Of a DNA stretch of 64,000 bases, positions 32,481 to 44,309 are shown in pieces (the stretch's first letter is position 1; each line of letters opens with the position of its first letter). Position numbers and translations under genes: made by a program. The stretch covers positions 238,664,719-238,728,718 of the forward strand of contig NC_081824.1 in assembly GCF_030867095.1 (NCBI RefSeq), given 5' to 3'. This DNA comes from Alligator mississippiensis. Lineage: Eukaryota; Chordata; Crocodylia; Alligatoridae. The notes beneath the pieces were generated by a model, which was not told the origin of the DNA, did not search any database, and was given only the letters and a program-made list of their open reading frames with translations.

Positions 32481-33599
32481 ATGGGGGAGCTGATGTCCCC
32501 CTACCTCCTGGCCTGCGGGGGATCCCCAGCAGGGCCAGGGGGGGCAGAGATTGGGGGCCCCCACACCTGTCTGGCAGGAGCCCGTCTTAGGGCTCTGGAG
32601 GCGCAGGTGAGGGAGCTCCTGGAGGAGGTTAGCAGGCTGAGGGGTATCACGGAGGCGGAGGATGAAATTGACGGCTATTTCTTTTCCCTGCAGGACCAGG
32701 CACCTAAGGAAGAAGCAGCCTGGGGAATGCCCTCCACAGCAGAGTGGCAGACGGTCACATCCAGGACTGGAGCCGCTCATAACGAACAGGTACCAGTTCC
32801 TCCAGTCCGACTGGAGAACAGGTACGAGGCCCTGGCGACCCTGCAGGAGACAGAAGGAGAGGAAGAAACCCTTGGGCAGGAAGGAACACCACACTCTCCA
32901 TGCTCCAAACAGGTCACGAGATCCAAGCGGACCCAGAGGAGGAGGCAACGAGTGCTCGTCATAGGCAACTCGATCCTGAGAGGTACGGAAGGGCCCATCT
33001 GTCACCAGGACCCCTCAACACGAGAGGTCTACTGCCTGCCCGGAGCAAAGATTCGGGATGTGATGGAAGTAATCCAGGCCAGGATCAAGTCCACCGATTA
33101 CTACCCCATGGTCCTAGTCCATGTGGGTACTAACGATGCGGCCAGGAGAACCCCAGATCACCTGATGGCGGACTACAGTGCTCTGGGCAGCGTGCTGAGG
33201 GAGTTCGGTGCACAGGTGGTATTCTCTTCCATCCTACCAGTGAATGGACGTGGAAGATGGCATGAGAACTGCATCAGAGAGACCAACTGGAGGCTTCGGC
33301 AGTGGCGTCTCGAGGCAGGCTTCAGCTTCCTGGATAACGACCCACACATTACGACGAGGGACATGCTCAGTTGGGATGGGCTTCACCTGTTCCCCAAAGG
33401 TAAGCGTGTGTTTTCTTCTATGTTGGCGGATCTCCTCCGGCGGGCTTTAAACTGGGCTCGTCGGGGGGAGTGGAAGATGAGGGCGGGGGAAGCTGTGGAC
33501 CACCAAACCATGTGGCACCCACAAGGACAGCCCAGCCTGAAGAAGGAGAACATTGGGAACCTGCAAGCCATGGGGCGGCCAGCAGTACAGCACAGGTAA
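32481..33599 (+). CDS. CR1-b ORF1 protein (esterase-like), intact
   Basis: 372 codons, open throughout. It has an N-terminal coiled-coil-like ALEAQVRELLEEVSRLRG (residues about 36-53), a basic SKRTQRRRQR stretch (about 147-156), then the SGNH-like domain: VIGNSILRG, LVHVGTNDAA and WDGLHLF. The usual GDS block reads GNS here, keeping the serine but changing the aspartate. ORF2 begins in another frame near 33600. The first ATG of the open frame was taken as start. Confidence 0.87.
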   Translation: MGELMSPYLLACGGSPAGPGGAEIGGPHTCLAGARLRALEAQVRELLEEVSRLRGITEAEDEIDGYFFSLQDQAPKEEAAWGMPSTAEWQTVTSRTGAAHNEQVPVPPVRLENRYEALATLQETEGEEETLGQEGTPHSPCSKQVTRSKRTQRRRQRVLVIGNSILRGTEGPICHQDPSTREVYCLPGAKIRDVMEVIQARIKSTDYYPMVLVHVGTNDAARRTPDHLMADYSALGSVLREFGAQVVFSSILPVNGRGRWHENCIRETNWRLRQWRLEAGFSFLDNDPHITTRDMLSWDGLHLFPKGKRVFSSMLADLLRRALNWARRGEWKMRAGEAVDHQTMWHPQGQPSLKKENIGNLQAMGRPAVQHR

Positions 33600-36438
33600 G
33601 CAACAAGAAGGTAAGAAATAAGGGGCCCCTTGGGATTCGGAGCGGGGGGGCAGCAAAGGCACCAGTCGCAGAGCTCAAGTGTCTATATATTAATGCTAGG
33701 AGCATGGGGAACAAGCAGGATGAACTAGTGCTCCTGCTTGCACAAAACACCTATGACTTGGTAAGGCTAATGGAAACCTGGTGGGATTCATCCCACAACT
33801 GGGCGGTACGTATTGAGGGTTATAGATTGTACAGAAAGGACAGGGTGGGGGAAAAGGGGGGAGGGGTTGTGCTCTATTCAATGAGCAATATACATCAACC
33901 CTCATCAAGACGGAATTGAAGGATGAGGAAGTAGAAGGATTGTGGGTTAGGCTACATGGGGGGCAAGGAGAAAGGGATTTGGTGGTAGGGGTCTGCTACA
34001 GACCCCCACACCAAGGGGAAGAACTAGATTTGGGGCTCCTAAGGCAGCTCTCGGAGACCATAAAAGCTAAAGAGGCGGTAGTCATGGGGGACCTAAACTA
34101 CCCAGACATCTGCTGGGAGACGCAGACGGCAAAGTCCCACCGTTCACGCAGGTTTCTAACCTGTGTACAGGACCTCCACCTGACACAGGAGGTTAACGGT
34201 CCCACTAGGGGGAATGCCTTACTGGATCTGGTATTGGCAATGGGGGATAACATGGTAGGGGACCTACAGACTGGTAGCCATCTGGGGGACAGTGATCACC
34301 TAATAATAGAATTCTTCATAAAATGTTGAGTGGGTAAGGTAACTAGTAGGGTGAAAGTGCTAGACTTTAGGAAAGCTGATTTCAATGAACTCAGGCGATT
34401 AGTCAAGGACGCACTGCAGAGTAGGAGTTTTGAAGTGATGGGATCCCAAGAAGGGTGGCCGTGCCTTAAGGAAATGATCCTTCGGGCACAAAGCGAGATG
34501 ATCCCGATGCGAGGAAAAAGAGGGAAAGGGGCCAGGAGGCTTCCTTGGCTGATCAGAGAAATCCAGGGCAGCCTAAGGGCCAAAAGGGGAGCACATAAAA
34601 AGTGGAAACAGGGAGAGATCACTAAAGACGAATATACCTCCTCTGCTCACGCTTGTAGGGAGGCAGTTAGGCGGGCCAAAGCTACCATGGAGCTGAGGAT
34701 GGCATCCCAAGTAAAGGACAACAAGAAATTGTTTTTTAGATATATAGGGAGTAAAAGGAAGGCCCAGGGAGGAATAGGACCCCTGCTAAATGGGCAGAAA
34801 CAATTGGTGACAGACAGGGGGGACAAGGCTGAACTCCTCAACGAGTCCTTTGCCTCAGTGTTCCTAAGCGAAGGGCATGACAAGGCTCTCACTGAGGTTG
34901 TAGAGAGGCAGCAGCAAGGCGCTAGACTACCAAGCATAGACCCTGAGATGGTGCAGAGTCACTTGGAAGAACTGGATGCCTTTAAGTCGGCAGGCCCGGA
35001 TGATCTCCATCCGAGGGTGCTGAAGGCACTGGCTGACATCATTGCACAGCAACTGGCGGGAATATTTGAACACTCGTGGCGCACGGGCCAAGTCCCAGAG
35101 GACTGGAAAAGGGCCAATGTGGTCCCCATTTTCAAGAAGGGGAGGAAGGAGGACCCGGGCAACTATAGGTCAGTCAGTCTCACCTCCATCCTTGGCAAAA
35201 TCTTTGAAAAAATTATCAAGGCTCACATTTGTGAGAGCCCGGCAGGACAAATTATGCTGAGGGGAAACCAGCACGGGTTCGTAGCAGGCAGATCGTGCCT
35301 GACTAATCTGATGTCTTTTTATGACCAGGTTACGAAACGCCTGGACACAGGAGGAGGGGTGGATGTTGTATACTTAGACTTCAGGAAGGCCTTCGATACG
35401 GTATCCCACCCCATACTGGTGAACAAGTTAAGAGGCTGTGACTTGGATGATTACACAGTCCAGTGGGAGGTGAATTGGCTAGAGGGTCGCACCCAGAGAG
35501 TCGTGGTGGATGGGTCAGTTTCGACCTTGAAGGGTGTGGGCAGTGGGGTCCCGCAGGGCTCGGTCTTTGGACCGATACTCTTTAATGTCTTCATCAGCGA
35601 TTTGGACGAGGGAGTGAAATGTACTCTGTCCAAGTTTGCAGATGACACAAAGCTATGGGGAAAAGTGGACACGCCGGAGGGCAGGGAACAGCTGCAGGCA
35701 GACCTGGACAGGTTGGACAACTGCGCAGAAAACAACAGAATGCAGTTCAACAAGGAGAAATGCAAAGTGCTGCACCTAGGGAGGAAAATTTCCAGCACGC
35801 TTACTGCCTAGGGAATGACCTGCTGGGTGGCATGGAAGTGGAAAGGGATCTTGGAGTCCTAGTGGACTCCAAGATGAACATGAGCCGGCAGTGTGATGAA
35901 GCCATCAGAAAAGCCAATGGCACTTTATCGTGCATCAGCAGATGCATGACGAATAGATCCAAGGAGGTGATACTTTCCCCGCTATCATGCGCTGGTCAGA
36001 CCACAGTTGGAGTACTGCGTGCAATTCTGGGCACCGCACTTCAAGAGGGATGCGGATAACCTGGAGAGAGTCCAGAGAAGGGCCACTCGTATGGTTAAGG
36101 GCTTGCAGACCGAGCCCTACGAGGAGAGAGTAGTGCACCTGGACCTTTTCGGCCTCCGCAAGAGAAGGTTGAGAGGCGAACTTGTGGCTGCCTATAAGTT
36201 CATCACAGGGGCACAGAAGGGAATTGGTGAGTTTTTATTCACCAAGGCGCCCCCGGGGGTTACAAGAAATAATGGCCACAAGCTAGCAGAGAGCAGATTT
36301 AGATTGGACATTAGGAAGAACTTCTTCACAGTTCGAGTGGCCAAGGTCTGGAACGGGCTCCCAAGGGAGGTGGTGCTCTCCCCTACCCTGGGGGTCTTCA
36401 AGAGGAGGTTAGATGAGCATCTAGCTGGGGTCATCTGA
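33600..36438 (+). pseudogene. CR1-b ORF2, endonuclease and reverse transcriptase, lightly broken
   Basis: Endonuclease: LYINARSMGNKQDEL, the ETWWDSS block, VVMGDLNYPDICW and GDSDHLIIEF. It is broken by a frameshift near 33917 and a TGA at 34327-34329. RT is open for 493 codons (34330-35811), with [13 protein letters not shown] sequence, [45 protein letters not shown] and the catalytic [10 protein letters not shown] frameshift near 35785 moves the C-terminal part to other frames, ending at 36438 (FKRRLDEHLAGVI). Catalytic residues are present, but the breaks prevent one product. Confidence 0.9.
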
Positions 36439-36533
36439 ACCCAGCACTCTTTCCTGCCTATGCAGGGGGTCGGACTCGATGATCTATTGAGGTCCCTTCC
36501 GACCCTAACATCTATGAATCTATGCATCTATGA

Positions 36534-37588
36534 ATGATTAGCTGCCTGGGGAATTGGCTCCGTGGTTGGACCCAGAGAGTTGTGGTTGACAGAAGTCTAT
36601 CGTTGTGGTACCCTGTGACCAGTGGCGTCCTTCAAGGCTCTGTTCTTGGGCCTATATTATTCAACATCTTCATTAACGATGTGGACATTGGCGTCAGAAG
36701 CGGACTGGCCAAGTTCTCCGAGGACACCAAACTTTGGGGTAAAGCGTCCCCACCTGAGGACAGGAGGGCAATCCAGGTTGACCTTGACAGGCTCAAGAAA
36801 TGGGCAGATGAGAACCTGATGGCATTTAACACCGAAAAATGCAAGGTTCTCCACCTTGGGTGGAAAAACCCACAGCATGCTTATAGGCTTGGCAGCGCTA
36901 CACCAGCTAACACTTCTGAGAAAAGGGACTTGGAAGTCACGATTGATGACAAGATGAACATGAGCCTTCAATGTGATGCTGTGGCTAGTAAAGCAAGCAA
37001 AATGCTGGCTTGCATCCATAGATGCTTCTCAAGCAAATCCTGGGACGTCATTCTCTTATTGTACTCAGCCTTGCTGAGGCTGCAGCTGGAGTACTGCATC
37101 CTATTTTGGGCTCCACAATTCAAAAAGGATGTGGAGAAGCTTGAGAGAGTCCAGAGGAGCGCCATGCGCATGATAGGAGGTCAGGAAAACAGACCTTATG
37201 ATGAGAGGCTGAGAGCTATGGGACTGTTCAGCCTGGAAAAGCGCAGGCTCAGGGGTGATCTGGTGGCCACCTATAAGTTTATCAGGGGTGCTCATCAGGA
37301 TCTGGGGGAACGTTTGTTCACCAAAGTGCCCCAAGGGATGACATGGTTGAATGGTCACAAATTGTTTCAGGCTGGACATAAGGAAGAACTTCTTTACTGT
37401 CTGAGCCCCCAAGGTTTGGAATAGACTGCTGCTGGAGGTAGTTCAAGCACCTACCTTGAACGTCTTCAAGAGAAATTTGGATGCTTATCTTGCTGGGATC
37501 CTATGACCCCTGCTGCCTTCCTGCCTTTAGGGCAGGGGGCTGGACTCCATGATCTTCTGAGGTCCCTTCCAGCCCTAATGTCTATGAA
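36534..37588 (+). pseudogene. CR1-a ORF2, C-terminal RT part and 3' tail
   Basis: About 297 open codons continue CR1-a RT after the CR1-b insertion: VLQGSVLGPILFNIFINDVD, then KFSEDTKLWG where the catalytic FADD box reads FSED (second-to-last Asp lost to Glu), then the C-terminal VQRSAMRMIGG part. A frameshift at about 37390 precedes the NIRKNFF-like end. The 3' tail GAGGTCCCTTCCAGCCCTAA-TGTCTATGAAG closes the element. Confidence 0.88.
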
Positions 37589-37599
37589 GTCTCTGGCTG

Positions 37600-39200
37600 A
37601 GCCCCTCAGCCTGTAGGAAGAAAGAGCCACGTTATGACTATTCAACTGCTTCTTTGCTGGGATTAATTACCTCTGGGCATTGAGCTACAGCCCACCCCCA
37701 CGCAAAGGCACAATAAATCTCAGTCACCAGTTACGTTAAACAACTTGTATTCAGAAAAACCCCAAAGAACAGCTTGTAACAGCATAATAGTAAGAGCAGT
37801 GTCAAACAAACAGAAACCAGTAAGAAAACACACATACAAAACAGCAACCTCAGCTCACCCTGAAGTGGCAACTTGTCCTGTCTCAGCTCTCTTCCCTTTA
37901 GGGATGATACAGAGCTGGTGAGGATTTTTAAGCCTTTCCCCTTGCTTGGGGCACTCAGCACCTCACTTACTCATCACCTCAAATGCTATGTAGAAGAACG
38001 GGTGGGCAGTCCCTCAGGATCACCTCTCCTCAGGTAAGGCTCCACTCCCATTGCCTTTACACATCACTCAGTCCACAGTAGCGATAGATCCCCACGCCCT
38101 CAGACCCATGACAGACTCCAGTTTGTGTAAGACAAAACAACTCCACACCTACCATGCTCTTTTGCTCAGGCACACACTTTCACTCAGCCTCCTCAGTCTT
38201 GAAGTCACAATGAAATCACCTCCCAAAGACTCCCTGGACCTGTCTCTCAGGCACCTTTTATGTTCTGAAGGACAGTGATTGGTTTATACCACACCCCTGT
38301 CAATCCACCTCTGCACTCATCACTCTCACTGCACATGGCACTTGATCTATCAGTTAGCGCTTTACCTCAGGCAGTTTTCCTACCAAGAATTTTATGCACT
38401 GTGCATGTCCCATAGGCATAAGTAGGCCAACGACATCATCAAGGGGGAAAGTTCAGATGTCCTGAAGCCCTCGCACCTCTAGCTGAAGTGTGCATGCTCA
38501 GGAGGGCGTTAAGGCTGAATCCATCTCCAAGAAGCTCAGGTCCACTGCCTCAGAACTTGGCCTCTGGGTTTTAGCTCCTCATGTTCCTGCCCACAGCAGG
38601 TCTCAACATGTAGAGCGCTCCCTGACAACCTGCTATATGGTCTCCAAATCTCCCCCATAGCTACAACCCAGTCCTTTGGTTAGAACATAAACTCTAAAGA
38701 AAAAACAACTATAACACAAAGCATAAACCATCAGACTGCAATTCAGATTTAAACTCTACCTTGGATCTCCAATAGTTGCCTAAAGAGCTGGCTAGTTTCC
38801 TCAATCCTCAGGGTACCTTTTCCTTCTTTTCTGGCAATCAGCTCCATCCACAACATATCACCCTGCAGCTCAGGCTGGCAGGCATTGACTGCCACCCCTA
38901 GCCCTGGGGCTGGCTTATATGCAGACAAGTGCTGCTTCTGTCTGGTCACCTGGCCACAGCCATTGACAATGGGCCCAGAGGTTTCTGCTCAGCCTAATGA
39001 GCAGTTTGATTCACCTGTCCTGCAGTCCTCCTCAGTCCTAGGCTTCAGTGTTGGGGCTTATGTGGCTGCTGGTTGTTGTAGAGCTCTTCCCTTACAGACC
39101 ACAAAAGTATTATTCCCCTGGGGATCCTGCTCTTCCCTCCCTATGGTGTTAACAGGGTTGGGGTTCCCTGTTACATCAGGTCATCTAGTCCAGCCCCCTA
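37600..39200 (-). repeat. LTR-like block, unclassified
   Basis: On the minus strand CCAATCACTG (38275-38284) is followed by CATAAAAGG (38256-38264), a CCAAT-plus-TATA-like spacing as in LTRs. No paired copy, primer site or coding domain is present, so a solo LTR is only one possibility. The ends are not defined. Confidence 0.25.
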
Positions 39201-39254
39201 TTCAAGGCAGGATCATCCCTACCTAAACCATGCTAGACAAGTGTTTGTTTAACC

Positions 39255-39604
39255 CAGGAGTGTCAAACTCACACCACCTTATCCAGGTCGGGTCTGGTCT
39301 GTGGGGCTACTCACAGGCTGAATCTGGACTTGGTGGCAGTGGATCAAGCAGTGGTGATGGCAGCAGGGCAAACAGTGGCAGCATTAGAGCAAGTGGCAGG
39401 GAGGCAAGCATTGGCAATGAAAATGGAGTGCTGGCATGGACGTTGGGCTCCACCTCCTGACCCCTCTCCTGCTGGCCCACTACCAAAGATACTGCTGTTG
39501 CTTACCCTGCTTCTGAACTCCTAGGTCTACCAGAAGCCCCAGGGGCTGGAGGAAACTTTCCTTGGTTCAGATTCAGTCCATAGGCTGTATACTTAACAAC
39601 CTTG
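39255..39604. mobile_element. Short hAT-like element
   Basis: 350 bp with ends CAGGAGTGTCAAACTC and the inverse of ACTTAACAACCTTG. It is flanked by GTTTAACC (39247-39254) and GTCTAACC (39605-39612), an 8-bp duplication with one mismatch. No coding content. Confidence 0.72.
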
Positions 39605-39612
39605 GTCTAACC

Positions 39613-40354
39613 TGTTTGCAAAGTTTAACAAATAACCTTCTCATACAGCTACCAGGAAAAATTCCTGAAAACATCAAAAACACTATAACTTGCCACAGGT
39701 AAAACATGGGGACAAGGGCACTGCCAGTTTCCTGCCACTGTGGGGAAAGTAAGTAGTTGTTAAAATACACTCAAGAGATGCCAGGAAGAAGACTACAGAG
39801 AAAGGCACCTCCTCCCTCCCACCAATCCATGCTGACTAGCTGATTGACGATGAGGTAAAATTCCTTTCTGATCCCAAATATGGCAATCGTTCTGACCCTA
39901 AGCAGACGAGGAAGACCCTCTAGCCAAAAACCTCTGATTTTTTTTTAAAATCCCAGCAGAACCAACACACCCTAGTCAAAATCCCCAGCTTTGGTTGCAG
40001 TCAACACTCAATGCTTCTGAGGAAGGTGGAACCCCCCCCCCCCCCTTTGACATCTATAGCAATGGGAGAAGAAAAAAAATTCCTTCCCACCCCATCTCAC
40101 AACTTCCAAAGCAGGGGGAATTTAACCCCCCTCCAAACTGCACTGTAACCTAGGGACTGCATACAGCTCCATGCATTGCATACCCTGACTGGGGAGCTAA
40201 CACTCCCCTGTCTATTATCGTATCTCCTTCATAAAATTATCCCAGAAGATTAAATAATCTTTTTTCATAAGCAGAATGATAGTGAAACTCTGCTTCATTC
40301 TTTGATGCTGAGGAATCTTCTCTCTAATTTCTACCTGCTATATACTGTAGAGGT
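39613..40354. repeat. Old interspersed repeat, no gene seen
   Basis: The stretch AGCTGATTGACGATGAGGTA (39839-39858) and the following AAATTCCTTTCTGATCCCAA look like an old amniote repeat I cannot name. A C-run is at 40030-40044. Confidence 0.35.
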
Positions 40355-40362
40355 CTTCTCCT

Positions 40363-40568
40363 CAGGGATCCTGGTTTTCGCTAATAAAAAAAATCCCAAA
40401 TTTTCTGATTAAAAACATAACCCCAAATCCACATTTTTCTGTGATTAAAATGAAACACCACTATATATATTAATTGTGTTTAATTTTAATCATGGAAAAA
40501 TGTGGATTTGGGGTTTTTTTTAATCAGAAAATTTGGAATGTTTTTATCAGAGAAAACCACAATCCCTG
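40363..40568. mobile_element. 206-bp hairpin MITE, hAT-like
   Basis: The two halves are near-perfect inverted copies (CAGGGATCCTGGTTTTCGCT against the inverse of GAAAACCACAATCCCTG) around an AT-rich centre (TATATATTAAT, 40462-40472). The flanks CTTCTCCT (40355-40362) and CTTCTCAT (40569-40576) form an 8-bp duplication with one mismatch. Confidence 0.82.
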
Positions 40569-40599
40569 CTTCTCATGATCTCTGAGTGATGCATGTGTT

Positions 40600-40990
40600 A
40601 GGGTCCCTTGGGCCTCCCAACTATTGCTCTTTACATGACGCTGCAAACATTGCTACAGTGAAATCATCCCTGACCAATGCTTATCCTATCTCATCCTGAA
40701 AGCCCCTGATGAGGGAGATTCTACTACTTCCCTAAGCAGTCTATTTTACTGCCTCACTATTCTAACTTTAAAGAAATTTTTCCTGATATTGAAACCTACT
40801 TTGCTACAACTTCAAGCCATTCCTGCACTTCCTACTCTCTGCAGCCAGGGAGAAAAGTTATCTTCCCTCTATTTGATGGCAGGCCTTCAGATATTTGAGG
40901 ACTGCTATCAAGTCCACCCTTAATCACTTTTTCTGTAAGCTGAACACGATTATTTCTTTGCTTTCATCCAGCAACAGCAAAAGCTCTTCC
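40600..40990 (-). mobile_element. CR1 3' fragment, old
   Basis: Minus-strand codons give FNIRKNFFKVRIVRQ and LREVVESPS, the conserved C-terminus of CR1 ORF2, with several stops. It is more degraded than the other CR1 copies here. Confidence 0.75.
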
Positions 40991-41369
40991 TAGAAGACCC
41001 AGATAGGATCAAATTACATTAGTGATGATGCAGAGTTTTCAGTTTTTCCTGAAGCCAAAAAATCTCAAGAATTATTTCTCTACCCCACTACTCCATGCCT
41101 GTCCCCAAGCTCAGCAGTTAATCATACACATCCCATCTTCTATGTCAGCTTTGCCCTTTGCCTTCACCTACTTCAGCCACATGTCAATCCAGCTCTCAAC
41201 ACACCCAATGCTCCTCCAGAAGCTTAGGGGCTCTTTGCTTGGGAGATGGCTGAATGAGGTCTTCTTCTCCCCTTTCCCAGTTTGTGCATTGCGGGGATGA
41301 AGAAGACTCATTCCTCTGCAAAAGGGTGAAGCCATCCTCAACTGGGGTGGACCTGGTGCCACCCTTCAA

Positions 41370-41732
41370 AAGGGGGGACCTGGTGGCTGCCTACAAACTC
41401 ATCAGGGGAGATCAACAGCAAATAGGTAGAGCCCTTTTCTCCCCAGCACCATCTGGGGCGATGAGGAACAATGGTAATAAGCTGATGGAGAATAGGTTTA
41501 GGTTGGAGATCAGAAGGCAATATTTTACAGTTAGGGTGGCCAAAATCTGGAACCAACTTCCCAGGGAAGTGGTCCTCGCCCCTACCTTGGGCAAATTCAA
41601 GAGGAGGTTGGATGATCACCTGTCTGGGGTCTTGTGAACCCAGCATTCATTCCTGCCTGTGGCAGGGGGTCAGGCTAGATGATCTGTTCAGGTCCCTCCT
41701 GACCCAAGCTACTATGAAACTATGAAACTGCT
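41370..41732 (+). mobile_element. CR1 3' fragment
   Basis: The reading GDLVAAYKLIRGDQQQIG and YFTVRVAKIWNQLPREVVLA, with KRRLDDHLSGVL, is the CR1 ORF2 C-terminus, followed by the 3' tail (GATGATCTGTTCAGGTCCCT, CTATGAAACTATGAAA). Confidence 0.88.
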
Positions 41733-42950
41733 GGACTACTTTCTGCTCCCCTATTCCCTCCATCAAAAGTGGTGTTAGCTGCTCCATTTCCCTCCTCCTA
41801 TACTCCAAAACATCTCTGGCTTCTGAGGGTAAGGGGTAGGGCCTTTCTGTTTCCCAAGCATCCCTGATAGCAGGGAAATGGGGAAAATAACAACTGTGAT
41901 GGGATTTCCCTTGGGCGGTATTGAAAAAAATCACATGAGAGATGGAGTTTTTTAGGGAGAACAGGGGCCACAACCATGAGAACTGGCAGTGCATGAATTG
42001 CATTACTAGGCCTGCCAGTAAAATAGGACTAATGCCCATGGCACAATTCCTTTTGTGGTGACAGCAAAAATAAACACCTAAATGCCTGACCCAGCCTCAT
42101 GCCTTATGGATCCTCTGGCCCAGCATTGAGCATATACAATCTAGCCCATCATTGTTCCAAGGCCATATAATTGGCATGAGGCCAGCACAGGTGCCAGATT
42201 CTGGAAGTAGGGTTGGTCTGCAAACTGCATCCTAAGTGGGGTCAACATGCAGGGTCAGTCCACAGGTGTGATCCTTGGCATCCCATCCAGCCATGGAGTA
42301 ACCCCATACATTGCAACTGACCAGGCAACAATGCTGTGCACTGATGATTAATGCTGCCACTGCTCCCCCACTGCCATATTTCCAGACCTTTGGGGAGCCC
42401 ACAGGCCAGGTTACACAGCTCCATGTACCAGATTTAGCCCACAGGACAAAGGCTGAGTACCCCTGTTCTAGGAGCAACTGCAGACTCTGCTGGTGTGAAC
42501 CCAGTGATAACCACTGTGACTGCAAGGTTCTCCCAGCCTTAAGGGCAGTTATATGCCCAGAATGCGCTCTCCCAGTGGAGCACTGCTACTTTGCAAGGGA
42601 CAGCAGCCTATTCCCTCATGTGGCTGTTGGCTTTTTAGCCCCAACTCTCATGGGGAAACTTCACGGTTCTTCTCCAGCTCCAATTCCTGTTTCCAAGACT
42701 GCATAGCCACACTGATAATTTGGATTTCAGCTTTGGGCAATGCTCCTAGATTCCACAGCCTTCATATGTGAGAAACAAGAAACTGTATAGCAACTTCAGC
42801 TGAAATAAAAAAACAGGAGTTAAATAGGAAAGCAGATAATACAATCAGTATAGTAGTTGTTGTGGGGCTTGTTTGTTTTTTGACATTTTTAGTGTGCTGT
42901 AGATTTTTGTACTGATGATAAGGCAGACTTAACTATGATAAACATCGGGT
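41733..42950. other. Intergenic, with one hAT-like end
   Basis: AAAGGCTGAGTACCCCTG at 42447-42464 resembles the inverted terminus of a CAGGGGTACTCA-type hAT repeat. The other end was not found. No gene seen. Confidence 0.4.
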
Positions 42951-43316
42951 TGTGTAGCGAGTTCGTTCTTTTCAGTCCTTTACTTTCCTGGGGCAAAATT
43001 GTCCCCACAAGAAAATTCACTGTCCATAACAACAAAAATACTTAGTCCAAACTAGATAACCAATAAAAGGTTAACTCATGGCTGTGGTCCTTCCCCAGAC
43101 CTGGAGAGAGGATGCTGTGGCTCAGCTCGTTGCTCTCTGCTGGCACTGCCCGTCCCCCTCTTATGTCAGTTCTGCTCCCTGGGAACTTTTAGCTTTCACT
43201 GGGTCAGCGACTCATTGCTCTCAGTTGACCTCCCTCGCCCCCATAGGCAGTTTAACAACCTGAACTATGCCACCTGTTACCCCAAGGTGGTCACGCTCTG
43301 CTCAGCCTCAGCACAA
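42951..43316 (-). repeat. LTR of the gag-only element, 3' copy
   Basis: Aligned with 46136-46486, with conserved blocks such as GTCCCCACAAGAAAA and ACCAATAAAAGG. The far end is uncertain. Confidence 0.7.
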
Positions 43317-43562
43317 ATGGTGGCCACAGAACTACTATAGATTTTGTGGCAGGGCACTGTTGGTACCTGCCACTTTAAGGAATGGAGCAAGCAACAGCCA
43401 GGTGCTTAAGGACGGTGGCCATTTTGAGACCCAGGATATATATAGGGTGAAGCAGCAGTTTGGCCAGGTATGCCCATGAATGTATATGATGTGCACACGA
43501 TTGCCTTCCAGGTTGTCAACCAGACTCACAAACTGCTCGTGTACAAAGATTTGTTTAGAAAC

Positions 43563-43980
43563 CTAATCTACAAATCCTATCCCATGGATACTTCTGATCT
43601 GTACCGGAACCACATACCCTCTCAGGTCTTCATTCCCCTGTTTTGCCTCCGAGATCAAGGCGTGGGAGTATCTACAGTCCATCCTGTGGCAGTCTCGATA
43701 TCTGTGCCCTTTCTTCCTGAATTGGAAGCATATCATCAGTGCCTGCTCTCCTCTGCCCAGGCTGTGGGGCTGATCCAAGGGGTCTTTTTCTCCTTGTTCC
43801 CCATTCAAAGGCTCTACCCCTGTTTGGGACCTCATGGGAAACGAAGGCATGTCCCCTATATCAAGCCTCTCTAGACCCCTGGCTGTTTTGCCACAGTGCC
43901 CCAGCTTCCTTGGACCTGTAGGCTGCCAGCTCCCCCATGGTTCCTGGCAGTCCAACTCCACCCCATGAAATTTTCCAGGC
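43563..43980 (-). pseudogene. Gag C-terminal remnant with a degraded zinc knuckle
   Basis: 132 open codons. CFQFRKKGHRYRDC has the C-X2-C-X4-H-X4-C spacing with the second Cys changed to Phe. A nucleic-acid-binding knuckle is inferred for the ancestor. Confidence 0.65.
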
Positions 43981-44309
43981 TTTTACTAGGAGGATAGCAC
44001 AGAATTGTTCTAACACCAGTAGCTCCACGAGCTCAGTAGCTGAGCAAGAACCTGGGTTGAGTCATCATGTACTTAAGCTTCTGCGCTAAAGTCTGGGATC
44101 ACACCTTCAGGTTCCATGCCTCGGAACAGAACCATCAGTGATAAGCCTCCTCTTCAAGTCCCAGCCAGTTCAATAGGACCGCTTTGAGGGCCCTATAAAT
44201 CCTGGTGTGGAGCTGTGATTCTCTTAATTAAAGATTGAGTGTTATTAGCCCTCACTAAGAATCAGAATTCAAAATGGTGGACTTTGGGAGCTCTCTCTCA
44301 TTGAGCATT

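Larger units (their letters stand above)
31954..36533 (+). mobile_element. CR1-b, nearly full-length LINE inserted into CR1-a
   Basis: 4.58 kb with a GC-rich 5' UTR (31954-32480, with a CAG-rich run at 32067-32100), ORF1, ORF2 and a 3' end with the TCTATGAATCTATG-type tail. CR1-a RT sequence stops at 31953 and resumes at about 36534 (CLGNWLRGWTQRVV). Breaks are few: one stop and about three frameshifts in ORF2. The tail is nearly identical to the CR1 stub in the ERV gag, suggesting the same young subfamily. Confidence 0.9.
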
